DNA from: Owenia fusiformis
Lineage: Eukaryota > Annelida > Polychaeta > Sabellida > Oweniidae
Assembly (NCBI GenBank): GCA_903813345.2
Contig: CAIIXF020000005.1
Span: forward strand, 34,661,375 to 34,725,374
Direction of reading: 5' to 3'
DNA: 64,000 nt
The stretch's first letter is position 1. Each line of letters begins with the position of its first letter. A program made the position numbers and the translations under genes. Below the pieces are notes generated by a model that was not told the origin of the DNA, did not search any database, and worked only from the letters and a program-made list of their open reading frames with translations. Shown here one piece after another: positions 55,401-64,000 of the stretch.

Positions 55401-58400
55401 CTATATTCAAACACTGTCAGTGAACCAATTCTGATACTCATAGCATCTTTTTGTTTCGCTAGAAACATGATCAGGTATAATGAGCCATATTCTGTGATCT
55501 GAGATCATTCCTCTATGACTGTGTTAGTTATCATGCAATTATTGCCCTAATGTCCATTCCTTACATAGGCATTGTATTCTATAGCCATTACCAACACAGG
55601 TGCAGTTGATATAATACACGTTTTATGACCCTAATTAGATCAAATATAAGCTGAGAGAAAATATCTCAAAAATCCTCAAATCTTGGCTTTCTTGAATCAC
55701 AGAATTAAACCCAATATACCATAGCATCTCAAGGCTGAAAAGAAATGATGTTACTGTTTATCATGATGCGGTGAACCTGCATCCTCCGATCACAGGGCTT
55801 CAAAATCCAGAATGTATTCTTTCTTTTTACCCCCTGCGATAAGCAGTTAGCATATCCCCGATTAAGAACTCGCAATCTGATTGGCTGTCGCAATACTGCG
55901 ATAGAAATCTTGTATAAGTCATTGCGCATAATTAGATCACGTGATTCAGTTTAATCGGGCGCTTCCAAATTGGTTATAGCAGGGGGAAGAAGGAGGTACG
56001 GATTCTGGATACCTGCTTAGGAGGATGGTGAACCTGATGTAACAGAAGTCATCGCCCTTGTTTTTGAATTCATGGTAGTTAATAATACCGTTGTAATCAA
56101 GTTAGCTTGAACTAAAGAAAAGAGATCAAAGTAAATTAATTTCCTTTCCTTACACTTTGTTTAATCATTATTTGCTTAATAATTGCTTTATTTTTTTTGT
56201 TCAGGCTTAGTGGCACCAATTGTTGCTCAAAGATTGCTTGGTGAGACTGGAAGTGTTCTTATGCTTGTCATACTTTTCATGGCAGTCATATCAACGGGAT
56301 CAGCGGAAGTCATCGCAGTGACATCTATATTTGTGTATGATGTCTACCAAATACATATAAATGTAAGTTCTAGAAAAGGCAATTCTCCTATTCGCGATAA
56401 CTTTGAATGCCTCGAGCTCTCATTTAAGGTAAGTATCTGGATCTTCCTATCAAAATATATCGCAGATGGTGTAACTAGACTCTTTGTTCAGTATTCAGCG
56501 TCATAATAAACGAAGGTATCTCATTTTTACAAAGCCATGATATGCTATTATATCATTTAGATGTAAACTCATTAGTATTTTGAGATCGTTTCATCTCGGC
56601 TCATATTTTTAATCATGAGTACAAAACCGTGGAGATTATATCGCAAGTGTATCTCTTATAACATTGACAATGTATTATCTTCTATTACACATTAATATAA
56701 AACCAAATGATATTTGTTACTCTTCTCATCTAGCTAGTAAGCTGATATAAAAAGATATGTCATAATGTTCCGAGTGAAACCAAAGGTGCGGCGGCATCGA
56801 CTGCGTCTTTGATCTTTAAGGGCATTTGAGTTATCAGCTAAAACGTATTTATGCTTTTCACTTTCAGCCATTCAGGGCTGTAAATGACCCGAACAAGTGC
56901 ATACTATGTGGCAAAGCCAGGGGCAGACTGGGGAATGTGGAGGATAAATGTTCTTGTGAGAGTATGACGTTCTGTGGTGGCTGCGTACAGGACGACAAGT
57001 TAGTAGCTACATGTATATACTAAAACGTAGCCCCTCATTCTCGCAGGCCTTGTATACCTGCCACTAACACAATTACTTTCTATAATGAATATGTAATAGA
57101 GGGTGGGTGGGGGGAATTCACTCTTAACCCTTTGAGTGCCATTGGGCCGATTCGGCCGATGGGAAAATGTATGTCGCTAAAGTGCCAAGATCGGCCCAAA
57201 GTCGGCCCAAAATAACGCGTTTATATACACAGGGAAATATGTCATCAACTGAGAATGAATAATCTATTCTTATTTATTTATGTTTGTTTAGGTCGGTCTT
57301 AATAAATCGACCCGGTCTCAGTTTGATTTAAGTTGATTTAACAGACGCTGGGTATCTTACAACATCGTATAGTAAACGCGTTTCAACAAAGTTGACAAGG
57401 TTTAATTGCATATCGGCCCGAATATAGTAGATTGAATGTCCCTATGAATGGTGAATAATACGTTACTGGTCAAGTAATTAAAGAAATTGTATTGCAAACT
57501 AACTGAGGTAACTTTTTATTATGCTATGAACGCACGTGATTTTCGTATTTTTGCAAACGCTGATGTTGTTAGATTGTATCTGTTAACGTAATTTAGTGTG
57601 CAAATGAAGTAAATACTTGAAATTCGTGTATTGGAAATAAGATATGCATGAATATGAATGAAACGTAATGTTTGTTTTTTTCATTATAAATAATTCGACC
57701 TGATCTATGCCTCATATACAGTATACAATGTAGTTATATTTTACGAACGCTGGGCATCTTACAATATCGAAAAATTAATGCTTATTAACAAGCTTGGCAT
57801 TCAAGGATTTCGTTAATATTGGCCCAAAATGTTGTCCCTATAAACGTTGATTTGTAAGTAACTCGTTGCAAATATACCAAAGTCACTTATTTGTAAATGA
57901 GTGTATTATTTATTATACTTTGAACGCATATGATTTTCAGCATTTTAGAACGCTTACTGTTGTCTTGAAATTGTTGCGTACTATTAACATTTTTGAAACA
58001 TGAAATTAACTGTAAGAGTGTAAAACATGTATTTATCATCATTATAATCCATGTGAATATACAGAAATGACATTACATATTATGTATAAACTGAAAATAA
58101 AAATGAAATACTTTTGGATGTGGAAATGTGAACTGATCATTGATTAAGAGCGTCCGTTTTCGCGTTTGTACGATGGACGCTGCGGTAGCCAAGTAGGCCT
58201 ACATTATGCCTTATCAAACAAATCAAACATAAAATGAGTTAACCATTTCCTTAGTTTATCTGATTTTTTAACGTCCGTGAACATTAAAAAAGGCGATACA
58301 TTATGTATATTTCTTTGGGTAAATAATTTGTTCATTCGTGAGTATAGCAAGCAATATACGTATACGTTTAGGGGATCTGGATTTACAGACAATATTGTCA

Positions 58401-61400
58401 AAGAATATGCAAACGCTGAGATGATTAAATGCACTAGTAATAAAAAGTGTTTGAATGATCATAAATATAAAGAATCCACTATTTAGTTTTGTGTTTATTT
58501 AATACAATTAACCTGTTTTACCCTACCAGTGAAGACGATGGGCTCGCAGTATCATATTGCAGTAAGTACAATTTTAAAGAATTTTACATAAATAAGGGGT
58601 TTAAATTTAATGATACGAAATATTTTGTCCTAGATATGCTTATTTCTACTCCAGGGCACAAGGGCCGATTACAGCCTATTTTCCCTGAAATTGTGAATTG
58701 CAACAATATACAGTACCTCCCTTGTACATAATTTCGGCAATGATAAATATAGAGATGGCATCAATTTTTTTTATTCATATTAGAAGAACATATATAAAAT
58801 AACAATTTACTCGCGTGCATTTAAATTCTACCGTGTGCAATAGAAAATCTAGCTTTGAAATCTCGCTAACTCTCGTTTTTTCATGTCGAGATTTTAAGAG
58901 ATTTGCACTTTTTTATCTCTATTATCTCTATTTTTGATAGCATATTTGAATTCAGTGACTTTTCTCCAATATAGCTTTGATTTACACAGTTGTGTCATTT
59001 AAATCATTGTCCATGACATTTGAAAAAACTTGGGCCAAATCCCCATTGGAGCAATGCTAAAATTCATTCAAACCTTGGCTAATTTGTATGACAACCAACA
59101 TTTCATGTTTAATCACAATATGTACATTGACAGGGTCATCCAATAGTATGTCATTCGAGTTTCAGACAGATTCAACCAACACTTTTTGATAAATCATGAA
59201 ATTAAGTGACTATTGCACGTTTCTAGCATTGAAGTGAATGGAGGTCTGGCCCAAGTAAAGTCAAAAACAAACAAAAGTGATAACTATTATATCAGCGTTA
59301 GTCAGCTATTTAGAACCTATACAATTACTCCCGTGGGTTCTAGTTACTAATAATATTTTTAGTTTCATTTATTTTTGGCAAAAGTCTTTGGGGTTTAGGT
59401 ATTCTTCAGACATTCCAGAGACGAGAATTACATAAAACCAGAGAGGTTTTTAGTTTTATTTCATCGTTTTTATATATAACCTCGTCTTCTTGAATAATTT
59501 CGGATTTGATTCATCCTTTACACTGACGTGTCAGGTATATCAGTTTCAGATATTAGTCATTTTGTGAAACAAAATCGAGAGATGTAAGTGCCATTTCTAA
59601 CAACTCAGTTTGGAGTCGGAAAAGTGGCTTGAGAATGCAGGAAAACAGACCAATCAGAATGCCAGATTCCTCAGTATTTCTAAAGTGAATCTTCGATTAT
59701 CGAGAAACTTTTTCCCACTCAAATTTTACCTTCTTTTCGCACGTGGATCGCTTCAAAAGTGATACCATCTGGAAACTGGCAATGTAAGCTTCACTATGAC
59801 ATTATGCTTTTAGAAATCGATCGAAAAATGGCGGAGAAAAGACCGATAAGTGTCATTTCTGTAAAACGTGAGTTTGGAGAGCTAAAGTGGATTGGGACTG
59901 CAAGAAAGTCGGCCAATCAGAACGCAGCATTTCTTAAGTGAAACTTGGCATTCGAGAAATCACCTTTACTCTCCATTTCCTCCATTTTCTCGCAATTTGG
60001 TCATTACAAAAGTGGAACCATCGGAAAGCTATACTTCTGAGCAAAGCCATGGTATTATTTTTTCGAAGTCTGTCAATCAACGGCAGAGTTAAAGACTAAT
60101 AAATTCCATTTTTTATACAGCGAGTTTCGAGCAAAAAAGTGGATTCAGACTGCTACAACTTTATGCAAATTAGCTAGACGTATCTAGGTTAGTAGCCCAC
60201 GTATATGGGTTAGTAGGTTTGTTCTGTCAAGGCCGCGCATGTATCAATGTATAAGCAGATATCCTTTTCAGTATACTTTGAAACCGTACCTTACGTGTTC
60301 TTTTACAGAATCCACGTAGATTGAAAAATGCTGAAATATTTGTTCATTTCTATTTATTACACCTTAATTCGTATTATAGAATAGCGGGGATATTCTTTTT
60401 CCATCTGAAAATGTACAAATGTACTTCAACATTGGGCGAGGAAAGATTTGTACATCAAACAAACTTCATTCAAATACATGGAGAAATAAACTCATATTAT
60501 CAAGAAATTCTTGAAACCTCTGTTGCAGTTGCACGCAAAGAAAACTTTATTTCATGTATTTGGTTCTATAATACTTGCATAATCAACTGCATGCCTTCAT
60601 GTACCTCATTGCAGAAAACATTTTTAGGACGATACTATTAAAGTTTTTTTGTGGATAATGACAAACATTCTACTATTTTCCGTAACTACCCTTATCTCCC
60701 CCAAGGAAAAATCTTTTGTTTTAACTGAATCTTTCACAGATTTCATATCGCAAACATTATCTCGAAATATAGTTGACAATGCTTTTGGCCATACTAACTG
60801 ACTAATAATTGATACATCTTCTTGATAAACGATGGAATCAGATTATGTTCGGCCTATTGTCATAATTAAAACAATCAGTCATATAAATCATTTAATGCTA
60901 TGGGCTAATTTTGAATATTGTTTACCCAAAGTAAAATTGGTTGTCTGAGTACGTTTGAGATCGGCGTTTAGCGCAAAGCAGTGTTGATCATTTTAAGTAT
61001 TACACTACGTTGAAGCATGGACGATATAAAATGACTTTTTCATTCATACCAGGTGATGGATGGAATCAGACTATGTTCGATCTATTTTCGTAATTAACAA
61101 ATCAGTCATTTAAATAATTTATCAAAAGTATAATTGGTTGACTGAGTACGTTTGAGATATCAGTCATTTAAATCACTTAATGCTATAGGCTGATTTGGAA
61201 TATTGTTTATCCAAAGTAAAATTGGTTGTCTGAGTACGTTTGAGATATCACACAGTATACTTTCAACAGAAAATAAAAATGGATTAGTGCAGTATTGATT
61301 ATTTTTAAAGTTATAAGGAAAAAACCAGCCCCGCTTGTAAGGTTAGACTTTCACCTGGCCGTCATCGCCTCCCTAGATATCCAGCATGAAGAAAGTGAAA

Positions 61401-63907
61401 GTGTACATCATACAGAGAATGTTGCTCAATGCTAATAAAATTTCTAATGAAAACAATGCAGCTCTGCTTTCAAGGTTAGACTTTCACATGGCCTTCATCG
61501 CCTCCCTAGTTGTAGATATCCATCATTGACCAGCCGATCGTGAGGGTCCGGAATCTTCCTGGAACGCGGGAAAAGGACTGGTGCGTTTGTATTTGGAGTG
61601 ATAAAGATGCAGGCAGGAGGCGTAAATTCCGTAATGCATTCGCCAAGTGTGCCAAGGGTCTTCACTTGGACTGTTGCAGACACCATGTGTGCTGAAAATA
61701 CTAACAGACTAGCATATTGACATGATTCGTTTATATAACGTAATGTATAAGATGTGGCTTATACATACTATTTTGTTGGTCACTTGTTTCGCATGGTACT
61801 AGCTTCACGTTTACGATTTATACAAACAAGTACAAGTAGGCTTTCATAATTAAACCATGGTTCATTATACACATCACAAATGTTCAGCCAATTAAAGTTA
61901 TCCTGAATTTGTATGAATTTGAATTATCCTGATATTGTATATTTATTCATTGTTTTTGTGCATAGCATGTGTATTGTTCGTATATGCTCAATTTCTTTAA
62001 TTTGAAAGAAGGAATAATAAAAGAAAGAGGATAAATATTTGTATCATATTTTAATTTGAATTATTGTCTTAAAATATTTAATAAGCTACGCCAAATGTGT
62101 TGCGCAAGAAACAATAATTGCCATTAAAAAGTAATTACGTTTAGTTTTCAAAGTTTTTTTCTTTCAATCGTGCGATATTTCCAATGTTAATTTTAGCTAT
62201 AAAACCCCTCTAAGAACTGAAATATGTATTGATTAAGTGAAAAGTGAAAATAAAGCATTTTAACACTTGCAATATCATCAAGATAGATACCAGTAGAAGA
62301 AATATCATGGAGTGGCAAAAACATAAAAATCGACATTTTTCATCAATATTAGTCGTAATTCTGTGGCATTTTGACGTCATAACAATTCCAAAAACCCCCG
62401 GCACTCAAAGGGTTAACCATGACATATTCGCCCATACAACCCCTCCTCAAAACGTTGTCAACCAGAAGTCCCATATCCCTTAAATAAAGTAATGTAGTGA
62501 AAACAGGGAGTTGTGGAAATGTTCCTTAGAGACAGACACCACCTTAAAAAACTTAATTTTCAATAAGATGTAACGATGGCAGTAGTGTACATGTAGTTTA
62601 CCTTTAATTGTCTCTCATTTTATTGAAATTATTCCTATCGCCCATTAGATTATGATTTTATCCTATCCTGTATATGCAGAAACAGAGCTGAGTTTTCAAA
62701 ACCGCTACCACCCGAGTTCAAATGCCCAACACATGGCAGGTATCGTCAATACAATGAGAACACAAACGGACTGAAGGATTGGGTCATGCTGTTATCTACG
62801 CTCTTCATCATACCTCTAACATTGGTACTGGACGCATTACAGGTAAGATTGTTTAAAACGAACAAGGGTTGTAACTTACACAAATGGAAATAATTGTAAT
62901 GGAAAGTAATAGTATAGTTTCGATATTCCCGAGGTGCTAGTTTTTCACCTGCCCGATAGAATGCTTTGGCAGTACATGGGGCCAGAATCCAATATGGCGC
63001 CATTGAAACTGGAGAAATCAAAATAAAATTCGGTTTTAAGAATTATGTATAAGGGTACATAGAAGAGAACACGTACTACCGAACATGATATTGTAAACCT
63101 TTCAAATGCCATCCTACAAAGTCCAAAATGTATTTCACTAAATAGCACGATGGTATCGTGTTTTGTAGGTGAGCCTTGGTTGGGTATACCTTTTCATGGG
63201 AGTCGTGATTGGCTCTGCAGTTGTACCATTAGCTCTGTGTATATTTTGGTCAAGACTCACCGGTGAAGCCATGATGGCAGGGGCAATAGGTGGCTGTACA
63301 CTCGGCTTAACATCCTGGCTGACTATGGCAGCAATACGACCAGGGGGACTCTCAGACTTCATCAGTAACACAGGTATCATAAGAAAGTTCTTCTTGGAAC
63401 TGGTTCCAGGGTCATAGCCTGTTATCTCTTGATGTGTTGCATTAGGTTCATATACGTTGAGAAATGCTTATTCCTGGCAATGTTCATACATTATTTTAAC
63501 GGAGTTCTAGTAACAATTGAAGCAACGAAAGCGACACCATAGTTTTTCCACTTTGGAAAATGTGTTTTTAATATCTAGATTTGCCTTTTGTCATTATACG
63601 TCAGGGCTTACATAAGTATGGCGAAATACTTTAGAAAAAGAAATAACAGAAGTTTTATTCGTTTCCACTTACAGATAAGATTTTCAGCCTTGTCAGACCA
63701 TTCCTCTCCTAATATGGTAGCTTTAAGCACATATGAACTTTCCATATTTAGCAAAATATGGAAAGATATTTTATATTGTCAATATCGATCATTCAAAAAT
63801 AGTGCTCATTTTCATTTTCACTTTGCTTTTATCTTTTAGGATTTCGCACAGGTAGTGATGTCATGACTCCTGAATCTGAATATAACATAAGTTTAGGAGG
63901 TATTTAG
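46309..63907 (+). CDS. DUR3: DUR3-type urea (solute) symporter, sodium:solute symporter family; 10-11 exons
   Basis: A polytopic plasma-membrane carrier of the SSS family. Yeast and plant DUR3 couple urea uptake to the proton gradient; substrate and ion here are inferred from homology. The ten firm exons join in frame. Diagnostic segments: SQWTWAATLLQSCTVASKYG then ISGSFWYASGATIQILLFAI; KTFLQLIKARF; FALLTNMIVTAMLMLGGAAV; GNFGTVFVDQSYWQSSVAAK; GMTWFAVPFTFSTSMGLAYL; ILFMAVISTGSAEVIAVTSI; SLGWVYLFMGVVIGSAVVPL. A cytosine-triplet-coded cysteine-rich insert at residues about 400-443 sits between membrane segments. Counted from ATG 46309 the model has 587 residues, against roughly 650-700 for the family. 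The missing part is the final helices, so the gene either continues past 64000 or ends early at the doubtful exon 11. The N-terminus is also uncertain. Confidence 0.88.
46471..46840. other. Symporter intron 1, nothing recognised
   Basis: A 370 bp AT-rich intron. Confidence 0.6.
46841..46963 (+). CDS. DUR3: Urea symporter exon 2
   Basis: 41 codons, DSLDTCFDAGGTVSSGLTAA then TIVSQWTWAATLLQS, the highly conserved unwound first core helix of the family. The acceptor is TTTGCTTTAG; the donor AAG|GTGAGA. Confidence 0.92.
47003..47924. mobile_element. 922 bp TA-flanked element with 270 bp inverted arms (symporter intron 2)
   Basis: The left end CAGAGTGGGCCAATAAAAAC and the right end GTTTTTATTGGCCCACCCTG are inverted, with TA on each side (47001-47002, 47925-47926). 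The arms pair over about 270 bp, including AAAATGATTATTTGTGAAAA and TGATTAATTTTGGCTTGTCA. The middle is short and non-coding. Tc1/mariner-like by target site. Confidence 0.85.
47927..48427. other. Symporter intron 2, remainder
   Basis: No gene. A less AT-rich stretch at 48010-48230 may be another old repeat. Confidence 0.4.
48428..48638 (+). CDS. DUR3: Urea symporter exon 3
   Basis: Encodes YGISGSFWYASGATIQ, two membrane helices, APGAKTFLQLIKARF and THLTFCVFALLTNMIVTAML. The acceptor is weak (CATGACAAAG) but gives the conserved SKYGISG junction. The donor is TTAG|GTAAGT. Confidence 0.9.
49088..49173. mobile_element. Short MITE family L, copy 3 (symporter intron 3)
   Basis: TACCGTTTGCATTCGTTCGA to GCGTGCAAGGTA, related to 43142-43221. 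No clear target duplication is left. Confidence 0.65.
49303..49589. mobile_element. Fold-back element family I, copy 1, with a tRNA-like core
   Basis: The ends CCCCTAGGTATCA and TGATACCTAGGG are inverted, and arms of about 100 bp pair (AATTACATGCTCACGCGTTT; AAGCGCACTTAAACCGCTAA). The core contains GTTGCTAGTGCATCGCAGAA, a degraded form of the tRNA-like segment in copy 2. Confidence 0.7.
50307..51337. mobile_element. 1031 bp TA-flanked mariner-like element with 220 bp inverted arms (symporter intron 3)
   Basis: The left end CGAGGGTATATCATAAAGTT and the right end AACTTTATGATATACCCTCG are exact inverses, with TA outside both. The arms pair over about 220 bp, including ATGGTTGCCATAGTAACCGG. The interior of about 600 bp has no transposase. 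CGAGGGT ends and a TA target resemble mariner-type elements. Confidence 0.88.
51338..52334. other. Symporter intron 3, distal part, nothing recognised
   Basis: No gene or definable repeat. Confidence 0.5.
52335..52547 (+). CDS. DUR3: Urea symporter exon 4
   Basis: 71 codons. GGAAVMTNL continues the helix from exon 3; SYTFIGGLGATFYVSYFNTA is the family's 'YT.FGGLKAT...DY' segment. The donor is CTCG|GTAAGT. Confidence 0.92.
52548..53459. other. Symporter intron 4, nothing recognised
   Basis: A 912 bp AT-rich intron. Confidence 0.5.
53460..53582 (+). CDS. DUR3: Urea symporter exon 5
   Basis: 41 codons covering the extracellular loop (SIEMVYNYVFCSTGPEDNLD, SYLTMISPSGLMFGCINIV), which in relatives reads 'S...LTMRS..G..FG..NIVGN'. 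The donor is GTCG|GTATGT. Confidence 0.9.
53970..54083. mobile_element. 114 bp hairpin MITE (symporter intron 5)
   Basis: CTACCGGATTAACC(T) at 53970 is mirrored by GGTTAATCCGGTAG at 54083. Arms of about 50 bp are nearly complementary around a short centre. Confidence 0.8.
54181..54494. mobile_element. Fold-back element family I, copy 2, with a tRNA-like core on the minus strand
   Basis: The ends CCCCAAGTATCAC and GTGATACATAGGGGG are inverted, with arms of about 105 bp. On the minus strand the core reads CGCCTAGTAGCTAGTGCACC and then GGAGTTCGATTCC (54322-54310), the D-arm and T-arm consensus of a tRNA. There is too little space between them for an anticodon arm. A tRNA-derived SINE fragment inside a fold-back element is the likely reading. 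Confidence 0.65.
54609..54815 (+). CDS. DUR3: Urea symporter exon 6
   Basis: 69 codons, GNFGTVFVDQSYWQSSVAAK followed by GMTWFAVPFTFSTSMGLAYL and a loop ending LSPGDVDA. The most strongly conserved block in the protein. Confidence 0.94.
54816..56204. other. Symporter intron 6, nothing recognised
   Basis: A 1.39 kb intron without repeats that I can define. Confidence 0.5.
56205..56362 (+). CDS. DUR3: Urea symporter exon 7
   Basis: Encodes GLVAPIVAQRLLGETGSVLM and MAVISTGSAEVIAVTSIFVY then DVYQIHIN. The frame runs on past the donor to a second GTAAGT at 56429, but only the first (AAT|GTAAGT) joins to the conserved PFR of exon 8. Confidence 0.9.
56363..56867. other. Symporter intron 7
   Basis: A 505 bp intron. 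Its first 66 bases stay open in the exon 7 frame up to a second donor-like GTAAGT at 56429, so a longer form of exon 7 cannot be excluded. Confidence 0.5.
56868..56998 (+). CDS. DUR3: Urea symporter exon 8: cysteine-rich insert
   Basis: Encodes PFRAVNDPNK, then the pattern C-x2-C-x13-C-x-C-x5-C-x2-C (CILCGKARGR, CSCESMTFCGGC), then VQDDK. This zinc-ribbon-like insert is absent from fungal and plant DUR3 as I know them. The donor GTTAGT is unusual but is required to keep the frame into exon 9. Confidence 0.87.
57244..58035. repeat. Two tandem copies of about 395 bp inside the piggyBac-like element
   Basis: ACGCTGGGTATCTTACAACA at 57350 recurs as ACGCTGGGCATCTTACAATA at about 57746. GAACGCACGTGATTTTCG near 57528 recurs as GAACGCATATGATTTTC near 57922. 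Confidence 0.7.
59560..60150. repeat. Diverged tandem repeat of about 260 bp inside the piggyBac-like element
   Basis: GTGCCATTTCTAACAACTCA then GTTTGGAGTCGGAAAAGTGG is echoed by GTGTCATTTCTGTAAAACGT then GTTTGGAGAGCTAAAGTGG, and more weakly by GAGTTTCGAGCAAAAAAGTGG. Each is followed by GACCAATCAGAA-like sequence. Confidence 0.65.
60840..61260. repeat. Three partial tandem copies inside the piggyBac-like element
   Basis: The block TGGAATCAGA(T/C)TATGTTCG, TCAGTCAT(A/T)TAAAT and AATTGGTTG(T/A)CTGAGTACGT occurs around 60835, 61062 and, without its start, 61160. Confidence 0.7.
61328..61700 (-). other. Coding-like, duplicated segment inside the piggyBac-like element
   Basis: On the minus strand 61495-61686 is open for 63 codons (ATG, then VSATVQVKTLGTLGECITEF, TPPACIFITPNTNAPVLF, PRSRKIPDPHDRLVNDGYLQ). 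It lies just after an acceptor-like TTAGTATTTTCAG and is clearly less AT-rich than its surroundings. The end of this segment (GGTTAGACTTTCAC and ATCGCCTCCCTAG) is repeated at 61340-61380. Possibly a captured host exon; the family is not recognised. Confidence 0.3.
62680..62842 (+). CDS. DUR3: Urea symporter exon 9
   Basis: Encodes NRAEFSKPLPPEFKCPTHGR, YRQYNENTNGLKDW and a membrane helix VMLLSTLFIIPLTLVLDALQ. The Cys and His of FKCPTHG may belong to the cysteine-rich unit of exon 8. The donor is CAG|GTAAGA. Confidence 0.9.
62843..63168. other. Symporter intron 9, nothing recognised
   Basis: A 326 bp intron. Confidence 0.6.
63169..63373 (+). CDS. DUR3: Urea symporter exon 10
   Basis: Encodes SLGWVYLFMGVVIGSAVVPL, ALCIFWSRLTGEAMMAGAIG and CTLGLTSWLTMAAI, two helices typical of the family near its C-terminus, then SDFISNT. 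The donor is ACAG|GTATCA. Confidence 0.93.
63374..63839. other. Symporter sequence after exon 10, probably intron
   Basis: No conserved DUR3 segment in any frame. Confidence 0.5.
63840..63907 (+). CDS. DUR3: Possible last exon of the urea symporter (doubtful)
   Basis: A strong acceptor (TTGCTTTTATCTTTTAG) leads in phase to GFRTGSDVMTPESEYNISLG and a TAG at 63905-63907. The family normally continues here with two more membrane helices, which this peptide lacks. It may be an alternative or premature end, or not an exon at all. Confidence 0.3.
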
Positions 63908-64000
63908 AAGGACAAAACCAGCTGAATGCACTTTTCCAAATTGGTCTATTAATCATTTGTCTAAAAGTTATTTTGTGGTGCTTTCCCATTGTTTATGAAA

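Larger units (their letters stand above)
57128..62412. mobile_element. 5.3 kb piggyBac-like element, apparently non-autonomous (symporter intron 8)
   Basis: Perfect 13 bp inverted ends CCCTTTGAGTGCC / GGCACTCAAAGGG, flanked by TTAA on both sides (57124-57127, 62413-62416). TTAA duplication and 13 bp ends are the signature of the piggyBac superfamily. It forms 93% of the 5681 bp intron; without it about 390 bp would remain. I find no piggyBac transposase frame inside; the longest open frame is 106 codons (60321-60641) and unlike it. The interior holds two 395 bp tandem copies (57244-58035), roughly 260 bp repeats (59560-60150), a three-fold repeat (60840-61260) and a less AT-rich duplicated segment (61328-61700). 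Confidence 0.85.

Noticed and set aside
56363-56428. Longer exon 7 of the symporter, to the second GTAAGT
   Set aside because: It adds 22 residues with no family match, whereas the first donor joins directly to the conserved PFR of exon 8.

Overview
This window comes from an intron-rich, AT-rich animal genome. It holds two multi-exon protein genes. The introns have consensus GT..AG ends, and the sequence between exons is crowded with decayed transposable elements, fold-back elements and tandem repeats. A DUR3-type urea symporter and a natriuretic-peptide-receptor-like guanylate cyclase point to a non-vertebrate, probably marine, bilaterian. The phylum cannot be fixed from sequence alone. Most short open frames in the window are chance frames in non-coding DNA.

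Layout. Positions 1-198 hold an open frame that enters from outside the window, possibly the end of an upstream gene. Positions 199-14389 are repeat-rich intergenic DNA. They contain a long palindromic element carrying a nested TA-flanked MITE (1918-3107), a 2.3 kb element with terminal CAACCATT arrays (4847-7139), a three-copy tandem repeat (7486-7870) and others. Positions 14390-36581 on the minus strand carry a complete receptor guanylate cyclase, reconstructed here as 21 coding exons and 1094 codons. Its domains are a signal peptide, a ligand-binding ectodomain, one membrane span, a kinase-homology domain, a signalling helix, a cyclase catalytic domain and an 85-residue tail. All 20 exon junctions keep the reading frame. 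Positions 36582-46308 are a divergent intergenic region with repeats. Positions 46309 to about 63900 on the plus strand carry ten well-supported exons of a DUR3-type urea/solute symporter. An eleventh, doubtful exon ends it early, and the last helices expected for the family are not in the window.

The two genes lie head to head about 9.7 kb apart. One makes cGMP in response to an extracellular ligand. The other is a membrane carrier of a family that moves urea. A joint role in osmotic or nitrogen balance is possible but is only inferred from position.

The most unusual signals are these. (1) Introns 10 and 11 of the cyclase gene contain tandem, decayed copies of the first part of the exon lying just downstream, including its splice acceptor. 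(2) A single TTAA-flanked, 5.3 kb piggyBac-like insertion makes up almost all of one symporter intron. (3) A dispersed repeat carries a conserved array of nuclear-receptor half-sites that includes an AGGTCA-ACG-TGACCT palindrome. (4) There are several nested insertions whose target-site duplications can be read directly.
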